Below the pieces are notes generated by a model. The model saw nothing but the letters and a program-made list of their open reading frames with translations. It was not told the DNA's origin and ran no database searches. From Acidobacteriota bacterium (GTDB lineage: Bacteria > Acidobacteriota > Thermoanaerobaculia > UBA5066), in NCBI GenBank assembly GCA_016716715.1, contig JADJVE010000001.1:186001-250000 (forward strand): a stretch of 64,000 nucleotides of DNA. The letters are read 5' to 3'. The position numbers and the translations under genes are program-made. Below are positions 26,608-33,711 of this stretch, piece after piece. Within the stretch, counting starts at the first letter, position 1. Each line of letters opens with the position of its first letter.

Positions 26608-27105
26608 ATGGCGTCGAGGCGCGCGTTCACGTTCACCGCTCTCGCCGCCGGCGCCGCCGCGTTCACGTCGGTGGCCGGCGCTGCTCTCGCGTTCGCGCTC
26701 TCGCCGCTCGTGCGTCGCGCGTCCGCCGCGGGCGCGGCGCTGGACCTCGGCGCCGCGAAGGACTTCGACGCCGTCGCGAGCGGCGCCCTCGGCGCGGCGG
26801 AGGTCGTCGTCGAGCACAAAATCGAGGACGGCACCATGACGCGCAAGGTCAAGGAGCGCCTCGCGGTCGTGAAGGACGCGTCTTCGCCGTCCGGCCTCGC
26901 GGCCGTCTCGACGACGTGCACGCACCTCGGGTGCGGCGTCGCGTGGAGCGCGGCGAAGAAGGCGTTCCTCTGTCCCTGCCACGGCGGCGCGTACGGCGCC
27001 GACGGGCGCGTCCTCGCCGGCCCGCCGCCGCGGCCGCTCGCGAAGGTTCCGCTCGTGCTCGCGGGAGGGCGGGTCACGGTCGACCCGGCGGCGTTCGAAG
27101 CATGA
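26608..27105 (+). CDS. Rieske 2Fe-2S subunit of a cytochrome bc-type complex
   Basis: A 165-residue Rieske protein. A single N-terminal helix (about 8-35) anchors it; it starts MASRRAFTF, possibly a Tat-type signal. The cluster ligands are in CTHLGC (about 104-109) and CPCHGGAYG (about 122-130), the two-Cys/two-His set of bc1/b6f Rieske proteins. It takes electrons from quinol at the Qo site of the cytochrome b encoded next and passes them to the cytochrome c part. The stop overlaps the ATG of the cytochrome b gene by four bases (ATGA at 27102), so the subunits are co-translated. Confidence 0.92.
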   Translation: MASRRAFTFTALAAGAAAFTSVAGAALAFALSPLVRRASAAGAALDLGAAKDFDAVASGALGAAEVVVEHKIEDGTMTRKVKERLAVVKDASSPSGLAAVSTTCTHLGCGVAWSAAKKAFLCPCHGGAYGADGRVLAGPPPRPLAKVPLVLAGGRVTVDPAAFEA

Positions 27106-28436
27106 AGCGTCTTTTGGAATTCCTCGAGTCGCGGGCGGGCGCGTCGTCGCTCTGGCGGAAGTTCGCCGACGAACCCGTGTCCGTGCGGCGGGCATGGCTC
27201 TTCACGCTCGGCTCGGCCGCGCTCTTCGCGCTCGTCGTCCAGGTCGTCACCGGCCTCGCGCTCGCGCTCTCCTATGCGCCGACGCCGGACCACGCGTGGG
27301 AGAGCGTGAGGGCGATCCAGACGAAGCTCCCTGCGGGCGCGGTCGTGCGCGGCCTCCACCACTGGGGCTCCTCCGCGATGGTCGTCCTCGCCGCGCTCCA
27401 CCTCGCGCGCACGTTTCTCTATGGCGCATACAAGAAGCCGCGCGAGCTGAACTGGCTCGTCGGCGTCGCGCTGCTCCTCCTCATCCTCGCGTTCGGCTTC
27501 ACGGGGTATCTCCTCCCGTGGGACCAGAAGGCGTACTGGGCGACCGTCGTCGGCACGAAGGTCCCGTCGGCGCTGCCCGTCGTCGGCCCGGCCGCCGCGC
27601 GGGTCATGGCCGGCGGGAGCGCCGTCGGCGCCGCGACGCTCACGCGCTTTTACGCCGTGCACGTGATTCTTCTGCCGATTCTCACGCTCGGTCTCGTCGC
27701 CGCGCACCTTCTCCTCCTCCGCAAGCACGGCCACGCGGGGCCCACGTCGGAGCCCGACCCGCGGCAGCCGTTCTTTCCGTACCAGGCCGCGCGCGACGCC
27801 GTCGCCGGCCTCGCGGTCGTGATTCTGCTGTTCGCGCTCGCCTTCGGCTCGCCCGCGCCGCTCGAGCGCCTCGCGGACCCGTCGGACACGTCGTACGTGC
27901 CGCGGCCGGAGTGGTATTTCCTTCCGCTCTTCCAGCTCCTGAAATTCTTCCAGGGGCCGCTCGAGCCGATCGGCACGGCGGTCCTTCCCGGGGTGTCGAT
28001 GCTGCTTCTCGCCCTCGTCCCGTGGCTCGACCGCGGAGCGTCGCGCAGCCCGCGCGACCGCAAGCCCGTCCTCGCCCTTGGCGCGCTCGTCGGCGCCGGA
28101 ATCCTCGCGCTCCTCGTCTTCGGGGCGCTCGACGCGCCGAAGGCGAAGGCGCGCTCGGGCCTCGGGTCGGGCGACGTGCCGGACCCGCGCGTCCTCGGCG
28201 GCCTCGCCTCGTACGAGCGGCGCCAGTGCGCGTCCTGCCACGGCGTCGAGGGCGTGCTGGCTCCGGGCGCGCCGGCCGGTTCGGTCCCGCTCGCGATGCG
28301 GTCGCACGCGCTGGCCGGCGACGCGCTGGTTTCGCACGTGAAGGAGAAGACGCCGAAGCCCGCGCCCCGGCCGAGGAAGGCGGCGAGGACCCCGACAAGG
28401 ACGTTCCGTCGATGCTCGGCTACGTGGCGGCGCTGA
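27102..28436 (+). CDS. cytochrome b fused to cytochrome c, reading frame interrupted
   Basis: The frame encodes a full cytochrome b followed by the start of a cytochrome c. Haem ligands are the His pair in LHHWGSSAMVVLAALH (from about residue 85) and in FYAVHVILLPILTLGLVAAH (about 186-201; 14 residues between, as in b6-type proteins). The Qo motif PEWYFLP is near 269. A CASCH haem-c motif follows near 376. The frame then runs into an Arg/Pro-rich sequence and stops at 28436, while the continuation of the cytochrome lies one base out of register (28369-28714). One missing C in the run at 28365-28368 would restore a 537-codon gene. This may be a sequencing error or a real mutation. Confidence 0.85.
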   Translation: MKRLLEFLESRAGASSLWRKFADEPVSVRRAWLFTLGSAALFALVVQVVTGLALALSYAPTPDHAWESVRAIQTKLPAGAVVRGLHHWGSSAMVVLAALHLARTFLYGAYKKPRELNWLVGVALLLLILAFGFTGYLLPWDQKAYWATVVGTKVPSALPVVGPAAARVMAGGSAVGAATLTRFYAVHVILLPILTLGLVAAHLLLLRKHGHAGPTSEPDPRQPFFPYQAARDAVAGLAVVILLFALAFGSPAPLERLADPSDTSYVPRPEWYFLPLFQLLKFFQGPLEPIGTAVLPGVSMLLLALVPWLDRGASRSPRDRKPVLALGALVGAGILALLVFGALDAPKAKARSGLGSGDVPDPRVLGGLASYERRQCASCHGVEGVLAPGAPAGSVPLAMRSHALAGDALVSHVKEKTPKPAPRPRKAARTPTRTFRRCSATWRR

Positions 28437-28714
28437 AGGACGGCGCGACGTTCGCGGGCATTCCCGAGCCGATCCGCCTCGGCGGCGCGACGATCGACCG
28501 CGAGGACTGCCGCCAGTGCCACCAGATCTACGGCGAGGGCGGCCGCCGAGGCCCCGCGCTCCAGCACCTCCCCGGCAAGCGCGACAAGGCCTGGCTCGTC
28601 GAGCACTTCAAGGACCCGAAGAAGCTCGTCGAGGGCTCGAAGATGCCGAAGTACGCGTATCTCTCGGAGGCCGAGCTCGCCGCGATGGCCGACTACCTCC
28701 TCGCGCTGCCGTGA
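28369..28714 (+). pseudogene. out-of-frame C-terminal part of the cytochrome b-c fusion (second haem c)
   Basis: This frame continues the cytochrome domain begun upstream: AEEGGEDPDKDVPSMLGYV contains the expected axial Met of the first haem c. A second domain has CRQCH (28508-28522) and the axial Met in SKMPKYAYLSEAELAAMADY. The coding pattern is intact up to the TGA at 28714, with no other damage. Without a frame correction the protein would lose the Met ligand of haem c1 and all of haem c2. The next gene starts inside its stop codon (GTGA), so both were co-translated until recently, or still are. Confidence 0.75.
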
Positions 28715-29505
28715 GCGGAGCGACGGTCCGCATCGCCCTCGCGACCCCGCGTTACCCGGAGTCTCCGGAGGAGTCCGTTCGGATCGTGGAAGAGCTCGTC
28801 GCGCGCGCCGCGGAAGAAGGTGCGGCGATCGTCTGCTTCCCGGAGTGCTACGTCCCGGGCTACCGCGGGCTCGGAAGGACGCCGCCTCCAGCGGACGCGG
28901 TACTTCTCGAGAGAGCATGGAATCGCGTCGCGGCGGCCGCGGCGAAGGCGAAGATCGCCGTCGTCCTCGGTACGGAGCGCGTCGAGGGGGATGCGCTTTA
29001 CGCGACGGCGCTCGTGATCGGGCACGACGGCGCGCGGATCGGCTTCCAGGACAAGGTGCAGCTGGACCCGAGCGAGGACGAAACGTACACGCCGGGAACC
29101 TCGCGCCGCGTCTTCACGGTCGGGCCGCTCACGTTCAGCGTCGCGATCTGCCACGAGGGCTGGCGCTACCCCGAGACGGTGCGCTTCGCGGCGCGCCACG
29201 GCGCGCAGGTCGTCTTCCACCCGCACCTGGAGCTGGGCGGTCCGGACGCGTATGCACCGGCGACGTTCGCGGACCCGAAGAACACGTTCCACGAGAAGGC
29301 GCTCCTCTGCCGCGCGGCCGAGAACACGATCTGGATCGCGTCCGTGAACTACGCGGCGGAGGGTTCGGCAACGACGTCGGCGTTCGTGAAGCCCGACGGC
29401 ACGCTCCTCGCGTTCCAGCCGTACGGCAAGGAGGGCCTCCTCGTCGCAGAACTCGACCTCTCGCTCGCCACGGGCCTCCTCGCGAAGCGGCTTCGGACCG
29501 TCTGA
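28711..29505 (+). CDS. carbon-nitrogen hydrolase (nitrilase superfamily)
   Basis: A 264-residue enzyme with the nitrilase catalytic triad: Glu in VCFPECYVPG (about 44), Lys in GFQDKVQLDP (about 114) and Cys in FSVAICHEGWRYPE (about 146). The family hydrolyses nitriles, amides or carbamoyl groups; the substrate is not clear here. GTG at 28711 overlaps the TGA of the cytochrome gene, and the N-terminal beta strand (VRIALATPRYPESPEES) follows directly. There is no signal peptide, so it is cytoplasmic. Co-location with the bc complex appears incidental. Confidence 0.87.
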   Translation: MSGATVRIALATPRYPESPEESVRIVEELVARAAEEGAAIVCFPECYVPGYRGLGRTPPPADAVLLERAWNRVAAAAAKAKIAVVLGTERVEGDALYATALVIGHDGARIGFQDKVQLDPSEDETYTPGTSRRVFTVGPLTFSVAICHEGWRYPETVRFAARHGAQVVFHPHLELGGPDAYAPATFADPKNTFHEKALLCRAAENTIWIASVNYAAEGSATTSAFVKPDGTLLAFQPYGKEGLLVAELDLSLATGLLAKRLRTV

Positions 29506-29520
29506 CGGTGCGCCTACGCC

Positions 29521-29539
29521 ATGCTAGCAGTGATAGCAT
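29521..29539 (+). promoter_or_regulatory. palindromic operator overlapping an extended -10 of the toxin-antitoxin operon
   Basis: ATGCTA and TAGCAT form a perfect 6-bp inverted repeat around a 7-base spacer. The right arm is also the -10 hexamer of an extended -10 promoter (TGATAGCAT). This is the expected site for autorepression by the FitA/VapB-like antitoxin encoded 18 bases downstream. Confidence 0.6.
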
Positions 29540-29556
29540 CCCCTCGGAGGTGCAGG

Positions 29557-29799
29557 ATGGCCCAGCTTCTCGTGCGCGATCTTCCGGAGGCCGTCGTGCG
29601 TTCGCTGAAGGTGCGGGCGGCCAAGCACGGCCGCTCGGCCGAGGCCGAGCATCGCCGCATCCTCGAGGAGGCGCTGCTTCGGAAGGGACCGCGCGGCACT
29701 CTCAAGGAGTGGCTCCTCGCGATGCCCGCGGGCGGGACGGACGCCGACTTCGCCAGGCCCCTCGGCCGCTCTCAGCGCGCCCGCCGCGTCGACTTGTGA
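29557..29799 (+). CDS. FitA/VapB-like ribbon-helix-helix antitoxin
   Basis: An 80-residue protein whose first 45 residues match FitA-type ribbon-helix-helix repressors: MAQLLVRDLPEAVVRSLKVR, then AKHGRSAEAEHRRILEEAL. The first strand contacts DNA, and the C-terminal part (LLAMPAGGTDADFARP) would wrap around and inhibit the toxin. GGAGG at 29546-29550 is 6 bases before the ATG. The toxin GTG overlaps its stop (GTGA), giving coupled synthesis. It probably binds the palindrome at 29521-29539 and represses its own operon. Confidence 0.88.
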   Translation: MAQLLVRDLPEAVVRSLKVRAAKHGRSAEAEHRRILEEALLRKGPRGTLKEWLLAMPAGGTDADFARPLGRSQRARRVDL

Positions 29800-30209
29800 A
29801 GTTCCTCCTCGACACGAACGTCGTCTCGGAGCTTCGAAAGGGCGGCCGGGCCGACCGAAACGTCGTCGCGTGGTTCGAGTCGCTCGACGCGGACGACCTC
29901 TATCTGAGCGTCCTCGTCGTCGGCGAGATCCGGCGCGGGATCGAGAAGATTCGCCGCCGCGACCCGAAGTCAGCCCAGGCCCTCGACCGCTGGCTGTCCG
30001 CGCTTTCGGCGGGGTTCGAAGACAGAATTCTGCCGGTGGATCGCCCGGTCGCCGAGGAGTGGGGGCGAATGAACGTGCCGGACCCGCTGCCCGTCCTCGA
30101 CGCCCTCATGGCCGCGACCGCGAAGGTGCATGGCCTCGTCCTCGCGACGCGCAACGTCAAGGACGTCGCGTCGACGGGAGTCCGGACCCTGAACCCGTTC
30201 GTCGCCTGA
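29796..30209 (+). CDS. FitB/VapC-like PIN-domain toxin
   Basis: A 137-residue PIN-domain ribonuclease. The acidic metal-binding residues are in FLLDTNVVSELRKG (Asp 5), VVGEIRRGIEKI (Glu near 44) and VLDALMAATAKVHGLVLATRN (Asp in the third motif), with a final DVASTGVRTLNPF. The order and the VLATRNVKDV block are those of the FitB/VapC family. The GTG at 29796 overlaps the antitoxin stop. The toxin would cleave RNA when the antitoxin is lost. The pair is complete and looks functional. Confidence 0.9.
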   Translation: MKFLLDTNVVSELRKGGRADRNVVAWFESLDADDLYLSVLVVGEIRRGIEKIRRRDPKSAQALDRWLSALSAGFEDRILPVDRPVAEEWGRMNVPDPLPVLDALMAATAKVHGLVLATRNVKDVASTGVRTLNPFVA

Positions 30210-30227
30210 GTCGGGTTCGGCCAGGCG

Positions 30228-32138
30228 CTACTTCTCCCTCTCCTTGAACCCCTTCAGCTCGAGGCGTTGGGAGAGGAAGCGGCGGAACTCTTCGGGCGGG
30301 ATCGAGGCGACCTGGCGGCCGGTTTTGTTCTCGATCTCCTTGAGCGTCTTCTCCCACAGGTGCTCGCGGCGCGCGATCTCGTCGAGGTCGCGGACCTTGC
30401 CGAACTCCTGCACGTACTTGTTGTGCCGGCAGAGCATCCGGAACGCGTTCTCGGTGTTCGGGCGCCGGAGCGGGAGGCCGAGGATCCTGACGTCGTTGCC
30501 AACGTCGTGGATCGGCTGGCCCCACTCGCCGTAGCCGCCGAAGATCGTCCCGAGCTTGTCGAGCGCGTTCGCGAGCTTCGGCTCGCCGCTCCTCTCGAGG
30601 ACGGCCTTGACGACCGGGAGCGTCACGTTGCGGAAGAGCGTCGGATCCGCGAGGCGCACGTCGATCCCGATCTCCTCGCGCGTGATCCGCGCGATGTCCT
30701 CGGACCGGATGCGGTTGTCCGTCGCGAGGTGGATGCGCTCTCCGATGGACTCGGGCACGGTGAGCGCCGCGAGGATGCCCTCGACGACGCGGTCCACGGG
30801 GACGATGTTCAGCTCGGCGGAGCGGTCGCCGGGGAACGCGGACGCAATCGACCCGATGAGCCACGCCTTGCCGCGCCCGACGGCGTCGGACTGGAGGGCG
30901 TCCATCGCCTCCTTGCTCCGGCCGAAGGCGTTGATCGGGGCGTTCACGACCTTCGTGTCGCCGCGGTTGTTGCCCGTCTTGCTGTGGCCGATCACGATCG
31001 AGGGAAGCAGCTGCGAGACGCGGAGGCCCTTTTCGATGAGCGTGTAGTCCGTCTCGAGCGAGGCCATCGCTTTCGTCAGCTCGTAGAAGTTGTTGTAGAA
31101 GTTGCGCGGGAAGACGAGGGCCGACTCCTGCGCCGTCGTGCGCTTCTTGCGCCCGTGGATGTAGGACGTCTCGATCGCTATGTGCTGGATGAACTTCGAG
31201 CCCTTCGCGTCCTGGAGCGACAGCGCGAACTCGAGCGCATTGCGGGCACCCTGCACGTTCGCGCGGAAGGAGTTCTCGTACGCGTCGTCGAAGGAGACGC
31301 TCGCGGCGCAGTGGACGACGTGCGTGATCGAGCGCTCGAGGCGCTTGAGCTCGCCGTCGGCGATGCCGAGCCGCGGCTTCTCGATGTCGCCGTCCACGAA
31401 GACGAATTTCTTCGCCTTCGCGCCGGAGATCCCGATGCGCTTCAGGAGAATCGCCCCGCGCTGCTTCGGCGAGAGGACCTTCACGACCTCCCTCGTCTTC
31501 GGGTCGCGGATCTTTTCGGGCCGGACGACGCACACGATCCGCTCGATGCGCCGGTCGGTCGACGCCTGGAAGAGGATCTCCTTGCCGAGGAAGCCCGTGG
31601 CGCCCGTCAGGAGGACGTGGAGCTTCGGGCTGCGCCCGCGGGCCTTCAGGAGCGCCCGCGCGTCCTTCTGCAGCTTTTCCATCCGCGCCTTGACGTCCTT
31701 CTCGGAGAGGTGGGAGGCCTCGCGGAACTTGAAGAACACGTTGCGCTCGGAGACGCCGATGAGCTTCTTCGCCTGCGTCTCGACGGCGCGGCTGCCGGTC
31801 GCCTGGCCGAGAGCCTCGGCGATCTTCAGGCCGAGGAGGTTCACCTTTCGAAGGCCATCCTTGACCGTCTGCTCGTTGCCGGTCCACGAGATCGCGCGGC
31901 TCGCGAGGAACTGCGCGGTCACCTCGATCGGGTTCTTGTCGCGGTGGGCCGAGACGAGGAGCTCGTCGGGGTCGATCGGACGGAGGATCTCCTTGCCCGT
32001 CGCGAGGCTCACCTTGGCGATGTAACGCGACGGAGAGCTCTCCCACGCCATCTCGCCCTTGGGGTTGACGGTCGGCACGAGGTCGGCTCCGCGTTTGGCG
32101 GAGATGGGCGAGTCGGGGACGGGCTTCGACGGTGACAT
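30228..32138 (-). CDS. acyl-CoA/thioester reductase-like SDR protein
   Basis: A 636-residue protein. After an N-terminal extension of about 170 residues (low similarity, with KKLIGVSERNVFFKFREASH), a NAD-binding-4/thioester-reductase domain begins with the nucleotide motif LLTGATGFLGKEI near 181. THVVHCAASVSFDD and FYNNFYELTKAMASLE (catalytic Tyr-x3-Lys near 353) follow. These match fatty acyl-CoA reductases and carboxylic acid reductase R domains, which release aldehydes or alcohols from thioesters with NADPH. The C-terminal 170 residues are also family-like. GGAGG lies a few bases before the ATG at 32138. It stands alone; a role in wax or ether-lipid precursors is speculation. Confidence 0.8.
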   Translation of the reverse strand: MSPSKPVPDSPISAKRGADLVPTVNPKGEMAWESSPSRYIAKVSLATGKEILRPIDPDELLVSAHRDKNPIEVTAQFLASRAISWTGNEQTVKDGLRKVNLLGLKIAEALGQATGSRAVETQAKKLIGVSERNVFFKFREASHLSEKDVKARMEKLQKDARALLKARGRSPKLHVLLTGATGFLGKEILFQASTDRRIERIVCVVRPEKIRDPKTREVVKVLSPKQRGAILLKRIGISGAKAKKFVFVDGDIEKPRLGIADGELKRLERSITHVVHCAASVSFDDAYENSFRANVQGARNALEFALSLQDAKGSKFIQHIAIETSYIHGRKKRTTAQESALVFPRNFYNNFYELTKAMASLETDYTLIEKGLRVSQLLPSIVIGHSKTGNNRGDTKVVNAPINAFGRSKEAMDALQSDAVGRGKAWLIGSIASAFPGDRSAELNIVPVDRVVEGILAALTVPESIGERIHLATDNRIRSEDIARITREEIGIDVRLADPTLFRNVTLPVVKAVLERSGEPKLANALDKLGTIFGGYGEWGQPIHDVGNDVRILGLPLRRPNTENAFRMLCRHNKYVQEFGKVRDLDEIARREHLWEKTLKEIENKTGRQVASIPPEEFRRFLSQRLELKGFKEREK

Positions 32139-32164
32139 GGGCTGGTCCTCCGGAAAGGGGGACC

Positions 32165-32170
32165 ATTCTA
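32165..32170 (-). promoter_or_regulatory. -10 element (TAGAAT) for the reductase gene
   Basis: On the minus strand TAGAAT lies 26 bases before the ATG at 32138, leaving room for a leader with a GGAGG ribosome-binding site. This is a conventional arrangement, unlike the leaderless cases in this window. Confidence 0.45.
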
Positions 32171-32182
32171 GACGCGCCGGAG

Positions 32183-32198
32183 GAGAGCGGCCGCTCTC
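32183..32198. terminator. perfect 16-bp palindrome between two minus-strand genes
   Basis: GAGAGCGGCCGCTCTC is a perfect palindrome 15 bases past the stop of the gene at 32213-32884. It can form an 8-bp stem without a loop or, more realistically, a 6-bp stem with a 4-base loop. There is no T-run, so the terminator role is tentative. Confidence 0.3.
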
Positions 32199-32212
32199 GT
32201 GTTTACGCGGCG

Positions 32213-32884
32213 TCAGCCGAGGGCCGAGACGACGTGGGCCCCGCCGAGCGCAACGGCGAGCGCCGAGTCGTTCCCGGCCTCCACGTAGAGCGTGGCCGTC
32301 GGGTCGCCGACGAGGGCGATCTGGCCCGCGGAGACGACCCGCGACTCCTCGGCGTCCACGAGCGTGACCTTGCCGGCGAAGACCGCGATCGCGTGAAGAC
32401 CCACGAACACCCAGCGCGCTCCGGGCGGCGGCCCGAAGCGCAGGACCGTGATCCCGCCGCCCGCATGCCGCGAGCGCAGGCCGGTGATGCCGGAGACGCC
32501 GCGGCCCGAGAGGTCGTCCCTTCGGATGTGGTGGCTCGGACGGGGAGAGGATTTTGAGATTTCTTCGAATGAGGAAGAGGGGGAGAAGAGCAGGACGTCG
32601 CCGGGGCCGGCGGCGCCGCCCGGCTCGAGCACCAACAGCGCCGAGGAGCGCTCCTTCCCCTCTTCACCTTCAAAGAAAAAACCACCCGTGCCGTCGGCGA
32701 GGCGCAACAGGCGCGGCGCGGGAATCTCCCCGAATGCGTAGACCGCCACGCCCGGCGCGTGCGCCGTGGGTGGCGGAGGCGGTACCGGGCCGACGCGGTC
32801 GTCGTCGCGCGGAATGGCGCTCGTGATTGCCTGCGGCTTGTCGCGCCATCCCTCCCGCGGCTTCTTCCCGAACGGCCAGACCAT
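32213..32884 (-). CDS. hypothetical protein with cupin-like C-terminus
   Basis: A 223-residue soluble protein not recognised with confidence. The N-terminus (VWPFGKKPREGWRDKP) is basic. The middle holds FFFEGEEGKERS and SPSSSFEEISKSS, which coincide with a repeat element shared with three other genes. The last 80 residues are beta-rich with a cupin-like rhythm (GARWVFVGLHAIAVFAGKVT, RVVSAGQIALVGD, ATLYVEAGNDSALAVALGG). Metal-binding His/Glu of classical cupins are not evident. A TAAAGT hexamer ends 7 bases before the ATG. It lies directly downstream of the LytTR regulator on the same strand. Confidence 0.6.
   Translation of the reverse strand: MVWPFGKKPREGWRDKPQAITSAIPRDDDRVGPVPPPPPTAHAPGVAVYAFGEIPAPRLLRLADGTGGFFFEGEEGKERSSALLVLEPGGAAGPGDVLLFSPSSSFEEISKSSPRPSHHIRRDDLSGRGVSGITGLRSRHAGGGITVLRFGPPPGARWVFVGLHAIAVFAGKVTLVDAEESRVVSAGQIALVGDPTATLYVEAGNDSALAVALGGAHVVSALG
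32556..32681. repeat. inverted AT-rich half-sites inside a coding region (copy a)
   Basis: Left arm 32556-32580 (contains TTTCTTCGAATGAGGAAGAG) and right arm 32656-32681 (its reverse complement contains TTTCTTTGAAGGTGAAGAGG) form an imperfect inverted repeat around a GC-rich spacer of about 75 bases. The arms resemble those of copies at 56586, 57853 and 61637. They encode Ser-rich (SPSSSFEEIS) and Glu-rich (FFFEGEEGKE) stretches of the host gene. Confidence 0.5.
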
Positions 32885-32891
32885 CCCGAGG

Positions 32892-32897
32892 ACTTTA
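32892..32897 (-). promoter_or_regulatory. -10-like element (TAAAGT) 7 bases before the start codon
   Basis: On the minus strand TAAAGT ends 7 bases before the ATG at 32884, with no Shine-Dalgarno sequence. Fits leaderless transcription. Confidence 0.35.
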
Positions 32898-32913
32898 GCG
32901 GAACTCCCGCGCC

Positions 32914-33663
32914 TCAGCGCCCGAGGATTTCGTTCAGGCGCTGGGCGCCCGCGCGGCTGACGGGAAGGCGCGTGCCGTCCGCGAGGACGGCCGTGGGCGC
33001 GCCCGTCTCCCCCGGCTCGACCTTCTTCAGCCGGTCGAGGTTCAGGAGGTAGGAGCGGTGGATGCGGACGAAGCGCTCCTTCGGAAGCGCGTCCTCGAGG
33101 CTCGCGAGCGTCTGCTGCTTGAGATGCTCCCTCCCGCCCGCGGAGAGGAGCACGTAGTCGTCCTCGGCCTTCACGAAGTCGATCGTCTCGACGGGAAGGA
33201 CGGTCACCGTCGTCCCGGCCTTCACGACCACGCGACGAAGAGGCCCGTCGCGCAGCGGGGCGGCCGGCGCGGCCGGGCGGGCCGCGCCGATGCGGCTCCG
33301 GGCCCGCTCGAGCGCCATGTCGAAGCGCGCGCGGTCGAACGGCTTCAGGAGGTAGTCGACGGCGTTCGCGTCGAAGGCTCGGAGGGCGTACTGGTCGTAC
33401 GCGGTGACGAAGACGACGGCGGGCCTTCCCTCGGCGTCGCGCTCGACGAGCTCGAGGACCTCGAAGCCGTCGAGGCCCGGCATCTGGACGTCGAGGAAGA
33501 GGACGTCGGGCTTCTTCTCGGCGACGGCCTTCACGGCCTCGAAGCCGTTCGCGCACGTGGCGAGGACGGCGACGTCGCCGTGGGAGACGAGAAACTCCCG
33601 GAGGAGCTCGCGGGCGAGCTCCTCGTCGTCCACGATCACGACGCCGAGAGGGCGGGAGGCCAC
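32914..33663 (-). CDS. LytTR-family response regulator
   Basis: A 249-residue regulator. The receiver has VVIVDDEE, phospho-acceptor Asp near 58 in VLFLDVQMPG, Thr in VFVTAYDQYALRAF and Lys in YLLKPF. The LytTR domain (about 145-249) shows FVKAEDDYVLLSAGG and FVRIHRSYLLNLDRLKKVEPG. The likely partner is the LytS-type kinase at 36027-37082, separated from it by the flotillin-like gene. Start is GTG at 33663, with TATCCT (33670-33675) ending 6 bases before it. It is similar to but distinct from the regulator at 7339. Confidence 0.92.
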   Translation of the reverse strand: MASRPLGVVIVDDEELARELLREFLVSHGDVAVLATCANGFEAVKAVAEKKPDVLFLDVQMPGLDGFEVLELVERDAEGRPAVVFVTAYDQYALRAFDANAVDYLLKPFDRARFDMALERARSRIGAARPAAPAAPLRDGPLRRVVVKAGTTVTVLPVETIDFVKAEDDYVLLSAGGREHLKQQTLASLEDALPKERFVRIHRSYLLNLDRLKKVEPGETGAPTAVLADGTRLPVSRAGAQRLNEILGR

Positions 33664-33669
33664 GGAGCG

Positions 33670-33675
33670 AGGATA
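33670..33675 (-). promoter_or_regulatory. -10-like element (TATCCT) 6 bases before a GTG start
   Basis: On the minus strand TATCCT ends 6 bases before the GTG at 33663. No Shine-Dalgarno sequence is present, so a leaderless transcript of the regulator is likely. Confidence 0.35.
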
Positions 33676-33711
33676 GCTCCGGGGCCTCCCGCCGGGAGAG
33701 GGAGGGAAGAC

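Noticed and set aside
30005..30025. GGTTCGAA sequence resembling a tRNA T-loop
   Set aside because: It lies in the PIN toxin gene and has no flanking acceptor or anticodon stems.
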